Shown here one piece after another: positions 1-5,533 of a DNA stretch of 10,349 nucleotides (position 1 is its first letter; each line of letters opens with the position of its first letter). The stretch is from contig JAJDYK010000259.1 in assembly GCA_022825185.1 (NCBI GenBank), positions 1 to 10,349 on the forward strand. Direction: 5' to 3'. Both the position numbers and the translations under genes were made by a program. The notes under the pieces were generated by a model. That model had not been told where the DNA came from. It worked only from the letters and a program-made list of their open reading frames with translations, and made no database searches. The DNA is from Candidatus Latescibacterota bacterium (GTDB lineage: Bacteria > Latescibacterota > UBA2968 > UBA8231).

Positions 1-418
1 GGCGGGCTTGGACGATATTGATCAATTCGCGCGGTTCGTAAACCGCCAATAGTGCCGCTTTGAAATCGCTTTGGTTGCGCGTCACCAAGGCATCGGCGTC
101 GGCTTGGCGTGCCGCCTCGTGGAGAACAGCATCTTCAAAGTCGCGGAAGTCCTCCGCCGCCAGTGCCGCTTCTAACACTGCCCGGTTGACGGGAGCTACT
201 TCAAAAAGGCGAAGCAATTTGCGAATTTCTCGCCGTGCTTTTTGCGCGCCGACGGTTTTTGTGGCCAAGTAGTGTATGGTGGTTAATGTGGTAGCACCGA
301 GGCAGCCGACGAGGACATTGCGCTCTATCAAAGAGAAAATCTGCGCTGCGTTCACTGCGTGTGGCGTCCGGTCTAGCAACAAGTCGAGTACGACATTGGT
401 ATCGACCATCACTTTCAC
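1..418 (-). CDS. PIN-domain toxin (VapC-like ribonuclease), 3' end outside window
   Basis: This is the toxin half of a type II TA module, predicted to be a metal-dependent RNase of the PIN family. The minus-strand frame from a GTG start at 418 stays open to the window edge, giving about 139 residues; PIN toxins are usually 130-145, so little is missing. The N-terminus VKVMVDTNVVLDLLLDR has the classic first acidic residue (D6) in a V-D-T-N motif. A second acidic cluster, DFRDFEDAVLHEAA (about 90-103, D93/D96), and the terminal LVTRNQSDF motif (about 111-119, D118) complete the usual site. The sequence looks closest to the PIN_3 subgroup; I cannot confidently assign the conserved Glu. The GTG start overlaps the antitoxin TGA stop by 4 bp, which implies translational coupling. 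ATG at residue 4 is an alternative start, but the overlap favours GTG. RNA target unknown. Confidence 0.88.
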   Translation of the reverse strand, partial: MKVMVDTNVVLDLLLDRTPHAVNAAQIFSLIERNVLVGCLGATTLTTIHYLATKTVGAQKARREIRKLLRLFEVAPVNRAVLEAALAAEDFRDFEDAVLHEAARQADADALVTRNQSDFKAALLAVYEPRELINIVQAR

Positions 419-651
419 AGGTATTTTTCCTCGAGATGTTTTCGGTATGTATCCTCATTGACCGCAGTGTTCCCCAAGGTGCCGTATAAAGAACGAGTGA
501 GCGGTGCCAGGGTCTCGGATTGATCGTCTCGGTCCAGCAGCGCAAAATAGTCGGCCACCATCTGCGATACGGATTTGCCCCGCTTTTTGGCATGAGCCTT
601 AGCCCGTTCGATCAATTGCTCCTCTAGGCGTAGAGTGAGCTTGGTCTGCAT
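415..651 (-). CDS. Ribbon-helix-helix antitoxin (DUF6364-like) of the PIN toxin module
   Basis: A 78-residue protein expected to bind and neutralise the downstream PIN toxin and to repress its own promoter. Its N-terminal half (MQTKLTLRLEEQLIERAKAH onward, about residues 1-38) has the short basic beta strand followed by two helices of a ribbon-helix-helix DNA-binding domain, and resembles DUF6364-type antitoxins. The charged C-terminal tail (about 40-78) would be the toxin-binding part. The frame extends upstream to an ATG at 699, but the ATG at 651 is preferred: GGAGG (658-662) lies 6 nt before it, and the upstream codons would run through the promoter and operator. The gene ends in TGA overlapping the GTG of the toxin. 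Family inferred from pattern only. Confidence 0.85.
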   Translation of the reverse strand: MQTKLTLRLEEQLIERAKAHAKKRGKSVSQMVADYFALLDRDDQSETLAPLTRSLYGTLGNTAVNEDTYRKHLEEKYL

Positions 652-666
652 GAGTCGCCTCCACAG

Positions 667-699
667 ATGACGTATAATTTGGCCATTATCATACGTCAT
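667..699. promoter_or_regulatory. Palindromic operator overlapping the TA promoter
   Basis: ATGACGTAT (667-675) and ATACGTCAT (691-699) form a perfect 9-bp inverted repeat around a 15-bp centre. One arm overlaps the -10 box and the other the likely transcription start. This is the expected layout for autorepression by a dimeric ribbon-helix-helix antitoxin. Binding is inferred from position and symmetry. Confidence 0.7.
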
Positions 700-716
700 A
701 ACAGCGCGATTGTCAA
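688..716 (-). promoter_or_regulatory. Sigma-70 promoter of the PIN TA operon
   Basis: On the minus strand, TTGACA (711-716) is followed by a 17-nt spacer and TATGAT (688-693). This is a perfect -35 hexamer with optimal spacing and a five-of-six -10. Transcription would start near 681, giving a leader of about 30 nt before the antitoxin ATG at 651. The promoter sits directly after the stop of the metalloprotease gene (740), so the TA operon does not depend on that gene. It is the best promoter in the window. Confidence 0.8.
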
Positions 717-739
717 CGCTGGAACTTGCAGACGGCTGC

Positions 740-2494
740 TCAATCGCGCACCACCGCTATGGTGCGCTTGGCTGCGGTGCCGTCGGCTTCGAGGAGCAGG
801 TGATAGATACCGCTGGCTACGGGGTTGCCGGCGAGGTTGTGGCCATTCCACACCACATCGTCGTATTCGTCCGCCCGGCGCGGGCCTAAGTCTCGCTCCC
901 AGACGAGCGTGCCGTTGGCGGTAAAGAGCGCGAGGCGAGTTTTGCTGCTGGGGAAGGCTAGGTCGAACGCCAACCGGGTGTATGGGTGTTGTCTGGGGCG
1001 GAAGGGGTTCGGGTAGTTGGGTTTGAGTAGAGTGGCTAGGGCGGCGGGCTGGTCGGGATCGGTCAGACTGGGATCGAATTGCGCGGTAAACAGGTGCTGG
1101 TAGGCCAAGCCGGTGCGCTCGGCCGAAGTAGCGACGAGGACGATTTCGTCGAACTGATCCCAGCTCGTGACGCGGATTGGCGATTCGGAAACGAGTTGCG
1201 CGGAGGTGGTGTCCGGGCCGACTAAGAGCAAGTGGCGACGCCATGCTCCTTGGTCGGCGTCAAAGAACAGATCGACTCCGCCCGTGCGCAGTTGCGGCTG
1301 AAGGCGCAGATAGACGCTGCCGGTGGCATAGATTAGGCTGGTGTCGCGGATGACCGTCTCGGCGGCGACGGCGATGTCGCGGGTGGGGACGGTGGGGTAT
1401 AAGTTCCCCTCGGCATAGTATGGGTCGCGGTAGCGGTTGTTGGTGAAATAATTCCACACGGCAAATTCGCCCATGACGACACCGAGTCCTCCCGGCTCGG
1501 CTTCTTGGCGGATGACGTGGTCGAAGTGATCGAGATGGACGCTTTTGCGCCGGCCCAGCTCTTCCCAGATCAGGCGGTTGAGTTCGCGGCCGTAGCGCTG
1601 ATCGAGGAAGAGAGAAAAGATCGAACTGCCGTAGGTATGTAAGCTGCCAAAGGTGCCGGAGTTGAGGGCGCGTTGGGGTTCGCCGAGGAAGTAGGTCAAG
1701 TATTGGAGGTAATCGTCGATGTGCGGATAGGCCACTTCCTCCATCCATGTCGAGGTTGACTCCTGCCACCAACTGCCGTCGAACTTTGCGTAGTAGCCGA
1801 ACTGAAGGGCATGGTGGAACTCGTGGGCGATGGTCACGCGCAGGGCGTCCAGCCCGCTGGTCTGCTTGTAGCCCGGATCAGTGTAGTTGTTGTCAATTTC
1901 GAGGTGACTGTAGGTGGTCGCACCGGACGTCCCTGGATAGGCGAATCCGTAAAAACTCCTGCCGACCCCTAGCTCGACAATATAAACGTCGTATTCGTCG
2001 CCACCGCCTAGGCCATTGTCCGAAAGAGGCGGATTGTAGCCGAGTTGCTCGATTTCGAGCACCCAAGTGCTGTCGAGCACGGCGAGAGCGAGGTCGATGT
2101 AGTCCGGGATGTTGTTGGCGTCGTCGTCTCTAGGAGAAACCGCGTTGACTCCTTCGGTATCGTAGTGGACGCGAAAGTGTCCCGATGGCGAGAGGAGATT
2201 GTGCTGGGCGTCGGGTCGATCTTTCACCAGCTTGCCCAAGCGCGCTTGGAAGTCGGCGCTCAGGTTGGGAGCCGCGCTCATGGCTTGGACTAGATGCGGG
2301 GTCCCGCAAACCGCCAGTCCGCCAGACTCTCGGTAGATGGCTGGCAGTTGGTCGGGAGCGCGCACGCTGAGGACTTGGTAGATCAGGGCCGTCTCTAAGT
2401 CGAGTTCGCCGGCTTCATAGGCCGCTTCGATCCGAGTTTTGGCTTGAATGGGTAGGGCGAAGAGGAGGAGGATGGCGAGGATTTTAGCTGTCAT
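740..2494 (-). CDS. Secreted zinc metalloprotease, MXAN_6640 family, with C-terminal FlgD/T9SS-like module
   Basis: 584 residues, probably exported and cell-surface or extracellular. A short signal peptide (about 1-18: K then a hydrophobic run AILAILLLFALP ending near QAK) is followed by an N-terminal region. An acidic segment, DDDANNIPDYID (about 123-134), resembles the calcium loops placed ahead of such protease domains. The catalytic domain carries HEFHH at 224-228 (HExxH: H224, E225, H228) and STSTWMEEVAYP just after; E252 or E253 is a likely third zinc ligand. The pattern matches the MXAN_6640 family of putative metalloproteases. The last ~95 residues begin with NYPNPFRP (493-500) and end GIYHLLLEADG...RTIAVV, typical of FlgD Ig-like/T9SS type A sorting modules common in FCB bacteria. 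No strong Shine-Dalgarno precedes the ATG. The substrate is unknown; whether the C-terminal module sorts through a T9SS cannot be told here. Confidence 0.88.
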   Translation of the reverse strand: MTAKILAILLLFALPIQAKTRIEAAYEAGELDLETALIYQVLSVRAPDQLPAIYRESGGLAVCGTPHLVQAMSAAPNLSADFQARLGKLVKDRPDAQHNLLSPSGHFRVHYDTEGVNAVSPRDDDANNIPDYIDLALAVLDSTWVLEIEQLGYNPPLSDNGLGGGDEYDVYIVELGVGRSFYGFAYPGTSGATTYSHLEIDNNYTDPGYKQTSGLDALRVTIAHEFHHALQFGYYAKFDGSWWQESTSTWMEEVAYPHIDDYLQYLTYFLGEPQRALNSGTFGSLHTYGSSIFSLFLDQRYGRELNRLIWEELGRRKSVHLDHFDHVIRQEAEPGGLGVVMGEFAVWNYFTNNRYRDPYYAEGNLYPTVPTRDIAVAAETVIRDTSLIYATGSVYLRLQPQLRTGGVDLFFDADQGAWRRHLLLVGPDTTSAQLVSESPIRVTSWDQFDEIVLVATSAERTGLAYQHLFTAQFDPSLTDPDQPAALATLLKPNYPNPFRPRQHPYTRLAFDLAFPSSKTRLALFTANGTLVWERDLGPRRADEYDDVVWNGHNLAGNPVASGIYHLLLEADGTAAKRTIAVVRD

Positions 2495-2530
2495 TAAATA
2501 GCTCGGGGCTACGGTGAATGGTGGTCTGAG

Positions 2531-2559
2531 AAAATAATGGCGCGACGGGCTGAGGCCAA
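2531..2559 (-). promoter_or_regulatory. Possible promoter for the metalloprotease gene
   Basis: In the 184-bp gap between the divergent metalloprotease and transporter genes, the minus strand reads TTGGCC (2554-2559), a 17-nt spacer, then TATTTT (2531-2536). The start point would be about 30 nt before the ATG at 2494. Hexamer match is only moderate. The gap also contains two TTGCTCGGC copies and a weak GCAGCC/GGCTGC hairpin of no clear meaning. Confidence 0.25.
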
Positions 2560-2678
2560 ATTGCTTTGCCGTGCAGCCTGACCATTGCTCGGCTGCGGCT
2601 AAGTAAATACCTTTGCTCGGCGAAATGGCCGATCTTCATTTCTGAAGTATTGTCGAAAACTCTAAGGGAGTATTGAAA

Positions 2679-3662
2679 GTGAGTCAGGAAGCACTAATGA
2701 TCGTCGGGTTCGTGCTCGGCTCGTTCGGGTTCGTGCTCGGCTCGTATTCGATTGTCGGCAACGATGCAATTCAGACGTTGGGGACCTTTCTCAGTTCCAA
2801 TTCCCACCGTCCGTGGTGGGTGCTCTGGCTCTTTGCCGGCGGCATCATAACGGTGGTCCTCGTGTATGGGTGGGTGGCACATAGTGGGGATGTTTCTTAT
2901 GGCAGGCTGGAGGCGATCCCGGTGCCGGACCACTTTAGCTGGGTTTACTGTGTCCCTCCCTTCGTTCTGCTCTTGCTGACCCGCTGGGGTGTCCCGGTCA
3001 GCACCACCTTTCTGACCCTGACGATCTTCGCGCCGAAGGCGCTGGAGAGTATGTTGCTCAAGTCGTTGCTGGGGTATGCGACAGCCTTCGTGGTCGCCAT
3101 CGTCGTGTACAAGTTGGTCACCCGGAGTCTCGAGGCTCGTTTCAACCGGACGGAGGGGCTAATGAGTCCTTGGTGGGTTGTGGCCCAGTGGTGTTCGACC
3201 GGTTTCCTCTGGAGCCAGTGGCTGATACAGGACTTGGCCAATATCTACGTTTTTCTGCCGCGAGACCCGGTCAGTCGGACGCCAGACCTAGCTGTTGAAT
3301 GGTTCATAGTCAGCATCGCCGTTATACTGGGCTTGCTCGCCTTCATCTTTTACAACCACGGTGGTTCCATCCAGAAGGTAGTGCTGACGAAGACGAACAC
3401 CACCGACATCCGCTCGGCGACGTTTGTGGACTTGATCTACGGGATCGTGCTGTTTGTGTTCAAGGAGCTCAGCCACATTCCGATGAGCACGACTTGGGTA
3501 TTCGTCGGTCTGCTAGCTGGACGCGAGATCGCCATCGCTTGGAACGAGAAGCACCGCAGCCGTCAGGAAGTGTCTCGGCTGGTGCTTTCCGATTTGGCGA
3601 AGATTCTCGCCGGTCTCCTCGTCAGCGTCGCTCTCGCCTTGCTGCTGCCCAAGCTGATGTAG
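2679..3662 (+). CDS. Multi-pass membrane protein, divergent PiT-type phosphate transporter homologue
   Basis: About 327 residues with 8-10 hydrophobic segments; an inner-membrane protein. It has the two-fold arrangement of inorganic phosphate transporters (PiT/SLC20). The first half contains VGNDAIQTLGTF (from about 26; PiT consensus GANDVANAFGT), followed by GVPVSTTF (about 104-111). The second half has SQWLIQDLANIYVFLP (about 179-194, replacing the second GANDVAN box) and IPMSTTWVFVGLLAG (267-281), matching the PiT P-V/M-S-T-T box. This suggests an anion transporter, but the weakened second box leaves substrate open. Start: GTG at 2679 lies 8 nt after AAGGGAG (2664-2670); an in-frame TTG at 2673 is only 2 nt from it and less likely, and ATG at 2697 is a third choice. 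The first membrane segment contains a 7-residue tandem duplication. It converges with the methyltransferase 15 bp downstream. It has no PhoU-like neighbour. Confidence 0.72.
   Translation: MSQEALMIVGFVLGSFGFVLGSYSIVGNDAIQTLGTFLSSNSHRPWWVLWLFAGGIITVVLVYGWVAHSGDVSYGRLEAIPVPDHFSWVYCVPPFVLLLLTRWGVPVSTTFLTLTIFAPKALESMLLKSLLGYATAFVVAIVVYKLVTRSLEARFNRTEGLMSPWWVVAQWCSTGFLWSQWLIQDLANIYVFLPRDPVSRTPDLAVEWFIVSIAVILGLLAFIFYNHGGSIQKVVLTKTNTTDIRSATFVDLIYGIVLFVFKELSHIPMSTTWVFVGLLAGREIAIAWNEKHRSRQEVSRLVLSDLAKILAGLLVSVALALLLPKLM
2704..2745 (+). repeat. Perfect 21-bp in-frame tandem duplication
   Basis: Two identical 21-bp units (2704-2724 and 2725-2745, each starting tcgggttcgtgctcggctcg) lie head to tail inside the transporter gene. 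They encode GFVLGSF then GFVLGSY. Being a multiple of three, the duplication keeps the frame but lengthens the first hydrophobic segment by about two helical turns. Confidence 0.95.
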
Positions 3663-3677
3663 CCTTGCTGCGACTTG

Positions 3678-4367
3678 TCACGCACTAGGTGCTGTGGGTT
3701 TAGCTGCTTTTATGACTGTGACCGGTACGACGCGCCACAGGCAGGCCGCGGCAAAACCGACGTCGGTCAGCGCGGCGAGTTCGTCTTCCACTGGAAAGTA
3801 AGTGTCTTCGTCGGACCATTCCGCGAAATGGCTATAGGCGCGCTCCTCGGCGATGCCGCAGGAGACGAGGTGGGACGCCCAAGTTTCGTATTCGGCTTGG
3901 CGAATGGATGGGTCGGCGGGCATGGTTGCATCTGCGTTGATGAACACGCCGCCTGGGCGCAGTGCGGCGTGAATTGCGCTAAAGATCGTCCGTTTTTCGG
4001 CTAGGGTGGGAACGTGGTGCAGCGCGAGGGAGGCGACTGCCGCGTCGCAAGCAGGTAGCGGACCTTGGAACGCGCGCATGGTGTACTGCACTCGTGCAGC
4101 AAAGGGCGCGAGCCGCTCGCGGGCTTGGTCGAGCATCTCGGCGTCGGCGTCTATTAGCTCGACCGTGGCTCCCTCACATCGCTGTAACACGGCTTGCGCT
4201 AATGCGCCCGTGCCAGCGCCGAGGTCGATTACTTTTTTCGGCTTGGTCTCGGCAACGGCATCTGCGGCTCGCGCCAGCATTTCCTCGTACGCGGGAATGA
4301 AGGCGCGAATGGTCTTATCGTACGCCTCGATTTCAAGGCGCAGATGGCGTCGGACGGAATGGCTCAT
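3678..4367 (-). CDS. Class I SAM-dependent methyltransferase
   Basis: 229-residue cytosolic methyltransferase with a Rossmann-type SAM-binding fold. Motif I is KKVIDLGAGTGALAQAV (44-60). The motif II acidic residue sits in VELIDADAEML (69-79), where an Asp would bind the SAM ribose. The post-motif region AVASLALHHVP (110-120) and LRPGGVFINAD (136-146) are typical of the Methyltransf_11/25 group. The C-terminal part SDEDTYFPVEDELAALTDVGF (185-205) matches the cap found in many small-molecule methyltransferases of this type. The substrate cannot be read from the sequence. There is no clear Shine-Dalgarno before the ATG at 4367; TATAAA (4372-4377) ends only 4 nt upstream, so a leaderless or very short leader is possible. 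The gene is single and convergent with the transporter. Confidence 0.9.
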   Translation of the reverse strand: MSHSVRRHLRLEIEAYDKTIRAFIPAYEEMLARAADAVAETKPKKVIDLGAGTGALAQAVLQRCEGATVELIDADAEMLDQARERLAPFAARVQYTMRAFQGPLPACDAAVASLALHHVPTLAEKRTIFSAIHAALRPGGVFINADATMPADPSIRQAEYETWASHLVSCGIAEERAYSHFAEWSDEDTYFPVEDELAALTDVGFAAACLWRVVPVTVIKAAKPTAPSA

Positions 4368-4402
4368 CGGTTTTATAGTGGACTTTTATGGGGTGACCTT
4401 CG

Positions 4403-4430
4403 TTGCGGGGTAGTCTGATTTGGGTATCTT
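4403..4430 (+). promoter_or_regulatory. Possible promoter for the RelE-type TA operon
   Basis: TTGCGG (4403-4408), a 16-nt spacer and TATCTT (4425-4430) form a weak sigma-70-like pair about 100 nt upstream of the antitoxin ATG. The leader (about 4437-4531) is GC-structured and carries three GTGAA-type words (near 4494, 4499 and 4513), but I recognise no riboswitch class in it. I found no strong inverted-repeat operator here, unlike the two RHH modules. Confidence 0.2.
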
Positions 4431-4531
4431 AAAAACAATCATCCCCAGCCGGAAGGCCGTGAGACGATCAGAAGACACGCCGGGTGAAAAGCCTCAGGTG
4501 AAGAGATTTTAGTGAAAAGGGAGATTTAGTC

Positions 4532-4732
4532 ATGCAAGCTGTGCAAGAACTTCAATCAGCCGTTTCCCAACTTTCGGCGGATGAACTTTCCCGTTTCAGG
4601 GAATGGTTTGATGAATTCGATGCCGAAGTTTGGGATCGACAGTTTGAGAAAGATGTGAAATCAGGAAGGTTAGATCAACTTGCTGAGCAAGCAATTGTAG
4701 ATTTTCGGGCAGGGAACTGCAAAGAATTGTGA
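4532..4732 (+). CDS. Small antitoxin of a RelE/ParE-type TA pair
   Basis: 66-residue acidic protein, mostly helical, of the kind regularly found directly before RelE/ParE-like toxins in diverse bacteria. The characteristic pattern is an N-terminal LQSAVSQLSADELSRFREWF (7-26), then DAEVWDRQFEKDVKSGRLDQ (30-49) and a tail LAEQAIVDFRAGNCKEL. No DNA-binding domain is evident, so repression, if any, may need the toxin or another factor. Start ATG at 4532 is supported by AAAAGGGAG (4515-4523) 8 nt upstream. The TGA stop overlaps the GTG of the toxin by 4 bp. A degraded copy of its 3' half lies at 5097-5164. Confidence 0.83.
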   Translation: MQAVQELQSAVSQLSADELSRFREWFDEFDAEVWDRQFEKDVKSGRLDQLAEQAIVDFRAGNCKEL

Positions 4733-4983
4733 AGCACTTTGCAAATCCTTCGTTTTGGGAGTGTTATCGAAAACTCCCGCGAAATATTCAGAAACTGGCA
4801 GATGAAAATTTCAAATTGATGAAACGGGATTCGAGACATCCATCCTTACATTTGAAGAAGGTCGAAAGGTATTGGTCTGCAAGAGTGGGGATCAAATACC
4901 GGACTGTCGCCGTGGAGGTTGAGGAAGGCTTGGTTTGGTTCTGGATTGGAACACACGCAGAATACGATAAGCTGATTCAATGA
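4729..4983 (+). CDS. RelE/ParE-family toxin
   Basis: 84-residue basic protein with the compact RelE/ParE fold signature: FWECYRKLPRNIQKLADENF (9-28, two N-terminal helices), HPSLHLKKVERYWSARVGIK (37-56) and the strand-rich end YRTVAVEVEEGLVWFWIGTH (57-76) followed by AEYDKLI. The last block matches the 'vwSvRvg..YR...vWfWIG.HaeYDkl' pattern of ParE-like cytotoxic translational repressors. Members of the superfamily either cut ribosome-bound mRNA or poison gyrase; which applies here cannot be told. GTG start overlaps the antitoxin stop (GTGA), so it is translationally coupled. Length is normal and no lesion is visible, so the module looks intact. Confidence 0.87.
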   Translation: MKHFANPSFWECYRKLPRNIQKLADENFKLMKRDSRHPSLHLKKVERYWSARVGIKYRTVAVEVEEGLVWFWIGTHAEYDKLIQ

Positions 4984-5007
4984 TAAGATCCCCCTTTGGA
5001 GATGAAA

Positions 5008-5048
5008 AACGGGCCCCGGTCGATGACGACCTAGGGCCCGTTCTCTTT
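5008..5048 (+). terminator. Strong hairpin, likely terminator after the RelE-type TA operon
   Basis: AACGGGCCC (5008-5016) pairs with GGGCCCGTT (5034-5042), and inside it GGTCG (5018-5022) pairs with CGACC (5027-5031) around an ATGA loop, so nearly the whole 35-nt stretch folds. On the plus strand it is followed by TCTCTTT; on the minus strand by TTTTTC, so it could work in both directions. It begins 24 bp after the toxin stop. Confidence 0.7.
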
Positions 5049-5100
5049 GGAGGCTTGGCTTGAAGCCGAGCAATCCGCTTGCTCAGGGAGAGTCGTCAGT
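5008..5100. repeat. 93-bp dispersed repeat, copy 1
   Basis: Copy 1 of a 93-bp sequence that recurs in the same orientation at 6588-6680 with 88 of 93 positions identical by eye (differences at 5017, 5050, 5070, 5091, 5098). It contains a large GC-rich hairpin (see terminator), a second small stem GGCTT/AAGCC (5052-5056 with 5063-5067) and a third, GAGCAA/TTGCTC (5068-5073 with 5079-5084), which is perfect here and has one mismatch in copy 2. Read on the minus strand, its right end spells TDDSP then stop, the same kind of ending as the anti-sigma gene at copy 2 (TDDAP then stop). Copy 1 may therefore be a detached 3' gene end plus its terminator, or an independent hairpin element. Confidence 0.9.
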
Positions 5101-5164
5101 TTGGGAAGATGCGAAATCAGAAAAGTTAGATCAGCTTGCTAACTAAGCGTCGGATTGATTTCGC
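5097..5164 (+). pseudogene. Remnant of a second antitoxin gene related to the one at 4532
   Basis: Read as GAA GAT GCG AAA TCA..., the frame gives EDAKSEKLDQLAN then stop, then ASD, stop, FR. The intact antitoxin at 4532 reads EKDVKSGRLDQLAEQAIVDFR over the matching part (about 4640-4707). Nucleotide similarity is clear, for example gaaatcag..., ttagatca.cttgct and the shared aagc. There is a 1-nt deletion near 5107 relative to that copy plus two in-frame stops, and no start or 5' half. It directly abuts the right end of repeat copy 1. This is either a broken duplicate of the neighbouring antitoxin or a leftover of a related module. Confidence 0.75.
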
Positions 5165-5202
5165 CGAGCGATTTGTTATCATTATGGCATAATATGATAA
5201 CA
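5155..5202 (+). promoter_or_regulatory. Promoter and palindromic operator of the CopG/VapB-like antitoxin
   Basis: TGTTATCAT (5174-5182) and ATGATAACA (5194-5202) form a perfect 9-bp inverted repeat around 11 bp, ending 13 bp before the antitoxin ATG. A plausible sigma-70 pair is TTGATT (5155-5160), 16-nt spacer, TATCAT (5177-5182), which places the left arm on the -10 box. This suits autorepression by the RHH antitoxin. The proposed -35 lies inside the decayed antitoxin remnant. Confidence 0.6.
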
Positions 5203-5215
5203 TGGAGCTAGCCGA

Positions 5216-5467
5216 ATGATTCGCACACAGATTCAGTTGACCGACGAACAAGCGCGGTGCGTCAAGCGGATCGCTGCCGAGCGGCAGGTTTCGATGGCGA
5301 CGGTAATTCGCCAAGGAGTTGATCTCCTGCTGAGGTCGGTGGAGACAGCCGCGACCGATGAAGAGCGCATTGAACGCGCGATCTCGGTAGCCGGTCAATT
5401 CCGATCCGGCGGCGGTGATGGAGCTGCACAACACGACCTTCATCTACAGGAAGCCTACCGCAGGTGA
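5216..5467 (+). CDS. CopG/VapB-like ribbon-helix-helix antitoxin, now without an intact toxin
   Basis: 83 residues. The N-terminal MIRTQIQLTDEQARCVKRIA with RQVSMATVIRQGVDLLL (about 1-39) is a ribbon-helix-helix DNA-binding domain: a polar beta strand, then two helices. The tail ERIERAISVAGQFRSGGGDG with AAQHDLHLQEAYRR matches the toxin-wrapping C-terminus seen in VapB proteins that pair with PIN toxins (pattern: A..G.F.SG..D....HD.yL.eA). The ATG at 5216 is supported by GGAG (5204-5207) 8 nt upstream. Its TGA overlaps a GTG (GTGA) that begins a broken vapC, so it appears to be an orphan antitoxin with its operator retained. It may still control transcription into lepB downstream. Confidence 0.85.
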   Translation: MIRTQIQLTDEQARCVKRIAAERQVSMATVIRQGVDLLLRSVETAATDEERIERAISVAGQFRSGGGDGAAQHDLHLQEAYRR

Positions 5468-5533
5468 GCATCTTCGTCGCTACCTCCGCGCTTCTACGCA
5501 GTTCTTAACGCTAACGACAGTGAGCATTCACCA
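5464..5533 (+). pseudogene. Truncated, frameshifted vapC (PIN toxin) remnant
   Basis: From GTG at 5464 the reading is VSIFVATSALL, then CGC AGT TCT TAA stop. VapC toxins typically begin (M/V)-S-I-F-V-D-T-S-A-L-L-A-V-L-D-A-x-D. Skipping one base (the C at 5497) restores AVLNANDSEHSPV, continuing the family pattern to about 5533. So there is a +1 insertion, the first catalytic Asp is replaced by Ala (GCT), and everything after about 23 residues is gone and replaced by the lepB reading frame. It overlaps the antitoxin stop by 4 bp, as an intact module would. Non-functional as a nuclease. Confidence 0.8.

Noticed and set aside
696..1244. Long open frame on the minus strand (about 180 codons) inside the metalloprotease gene
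   Set aside because: Arg/Pro/Ser-rich translation with no recognisable pattern, fully inside a gene with clear domains; an out-of-frame shadow.
2574..2623. Two TTGCTCGGC copies and a GCAGCC/GGCTGC hairpin in the metalloprotease-transporter gap
   Set aside because: Short, imperfectly placed and not symmetric about either promoter; no basis to call an operator.
4437..4531. Structured-looking leader with GTGAA words upstream of the RelE-type antitoxin, considered as a riboswitch
   Set aside because: It does not match the conserved cores of cobalamin, c-di-GMP or other classes I can recall, and TA modules are not typical riboswitch targets.
5008..5100. Repeat copy 1 considered as part of a CRISPR array or attachment site
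   Set aside because: Only two copies 1.6 kb apart, no regular spacers, no cas genes, no integrase or tRNA nearby.
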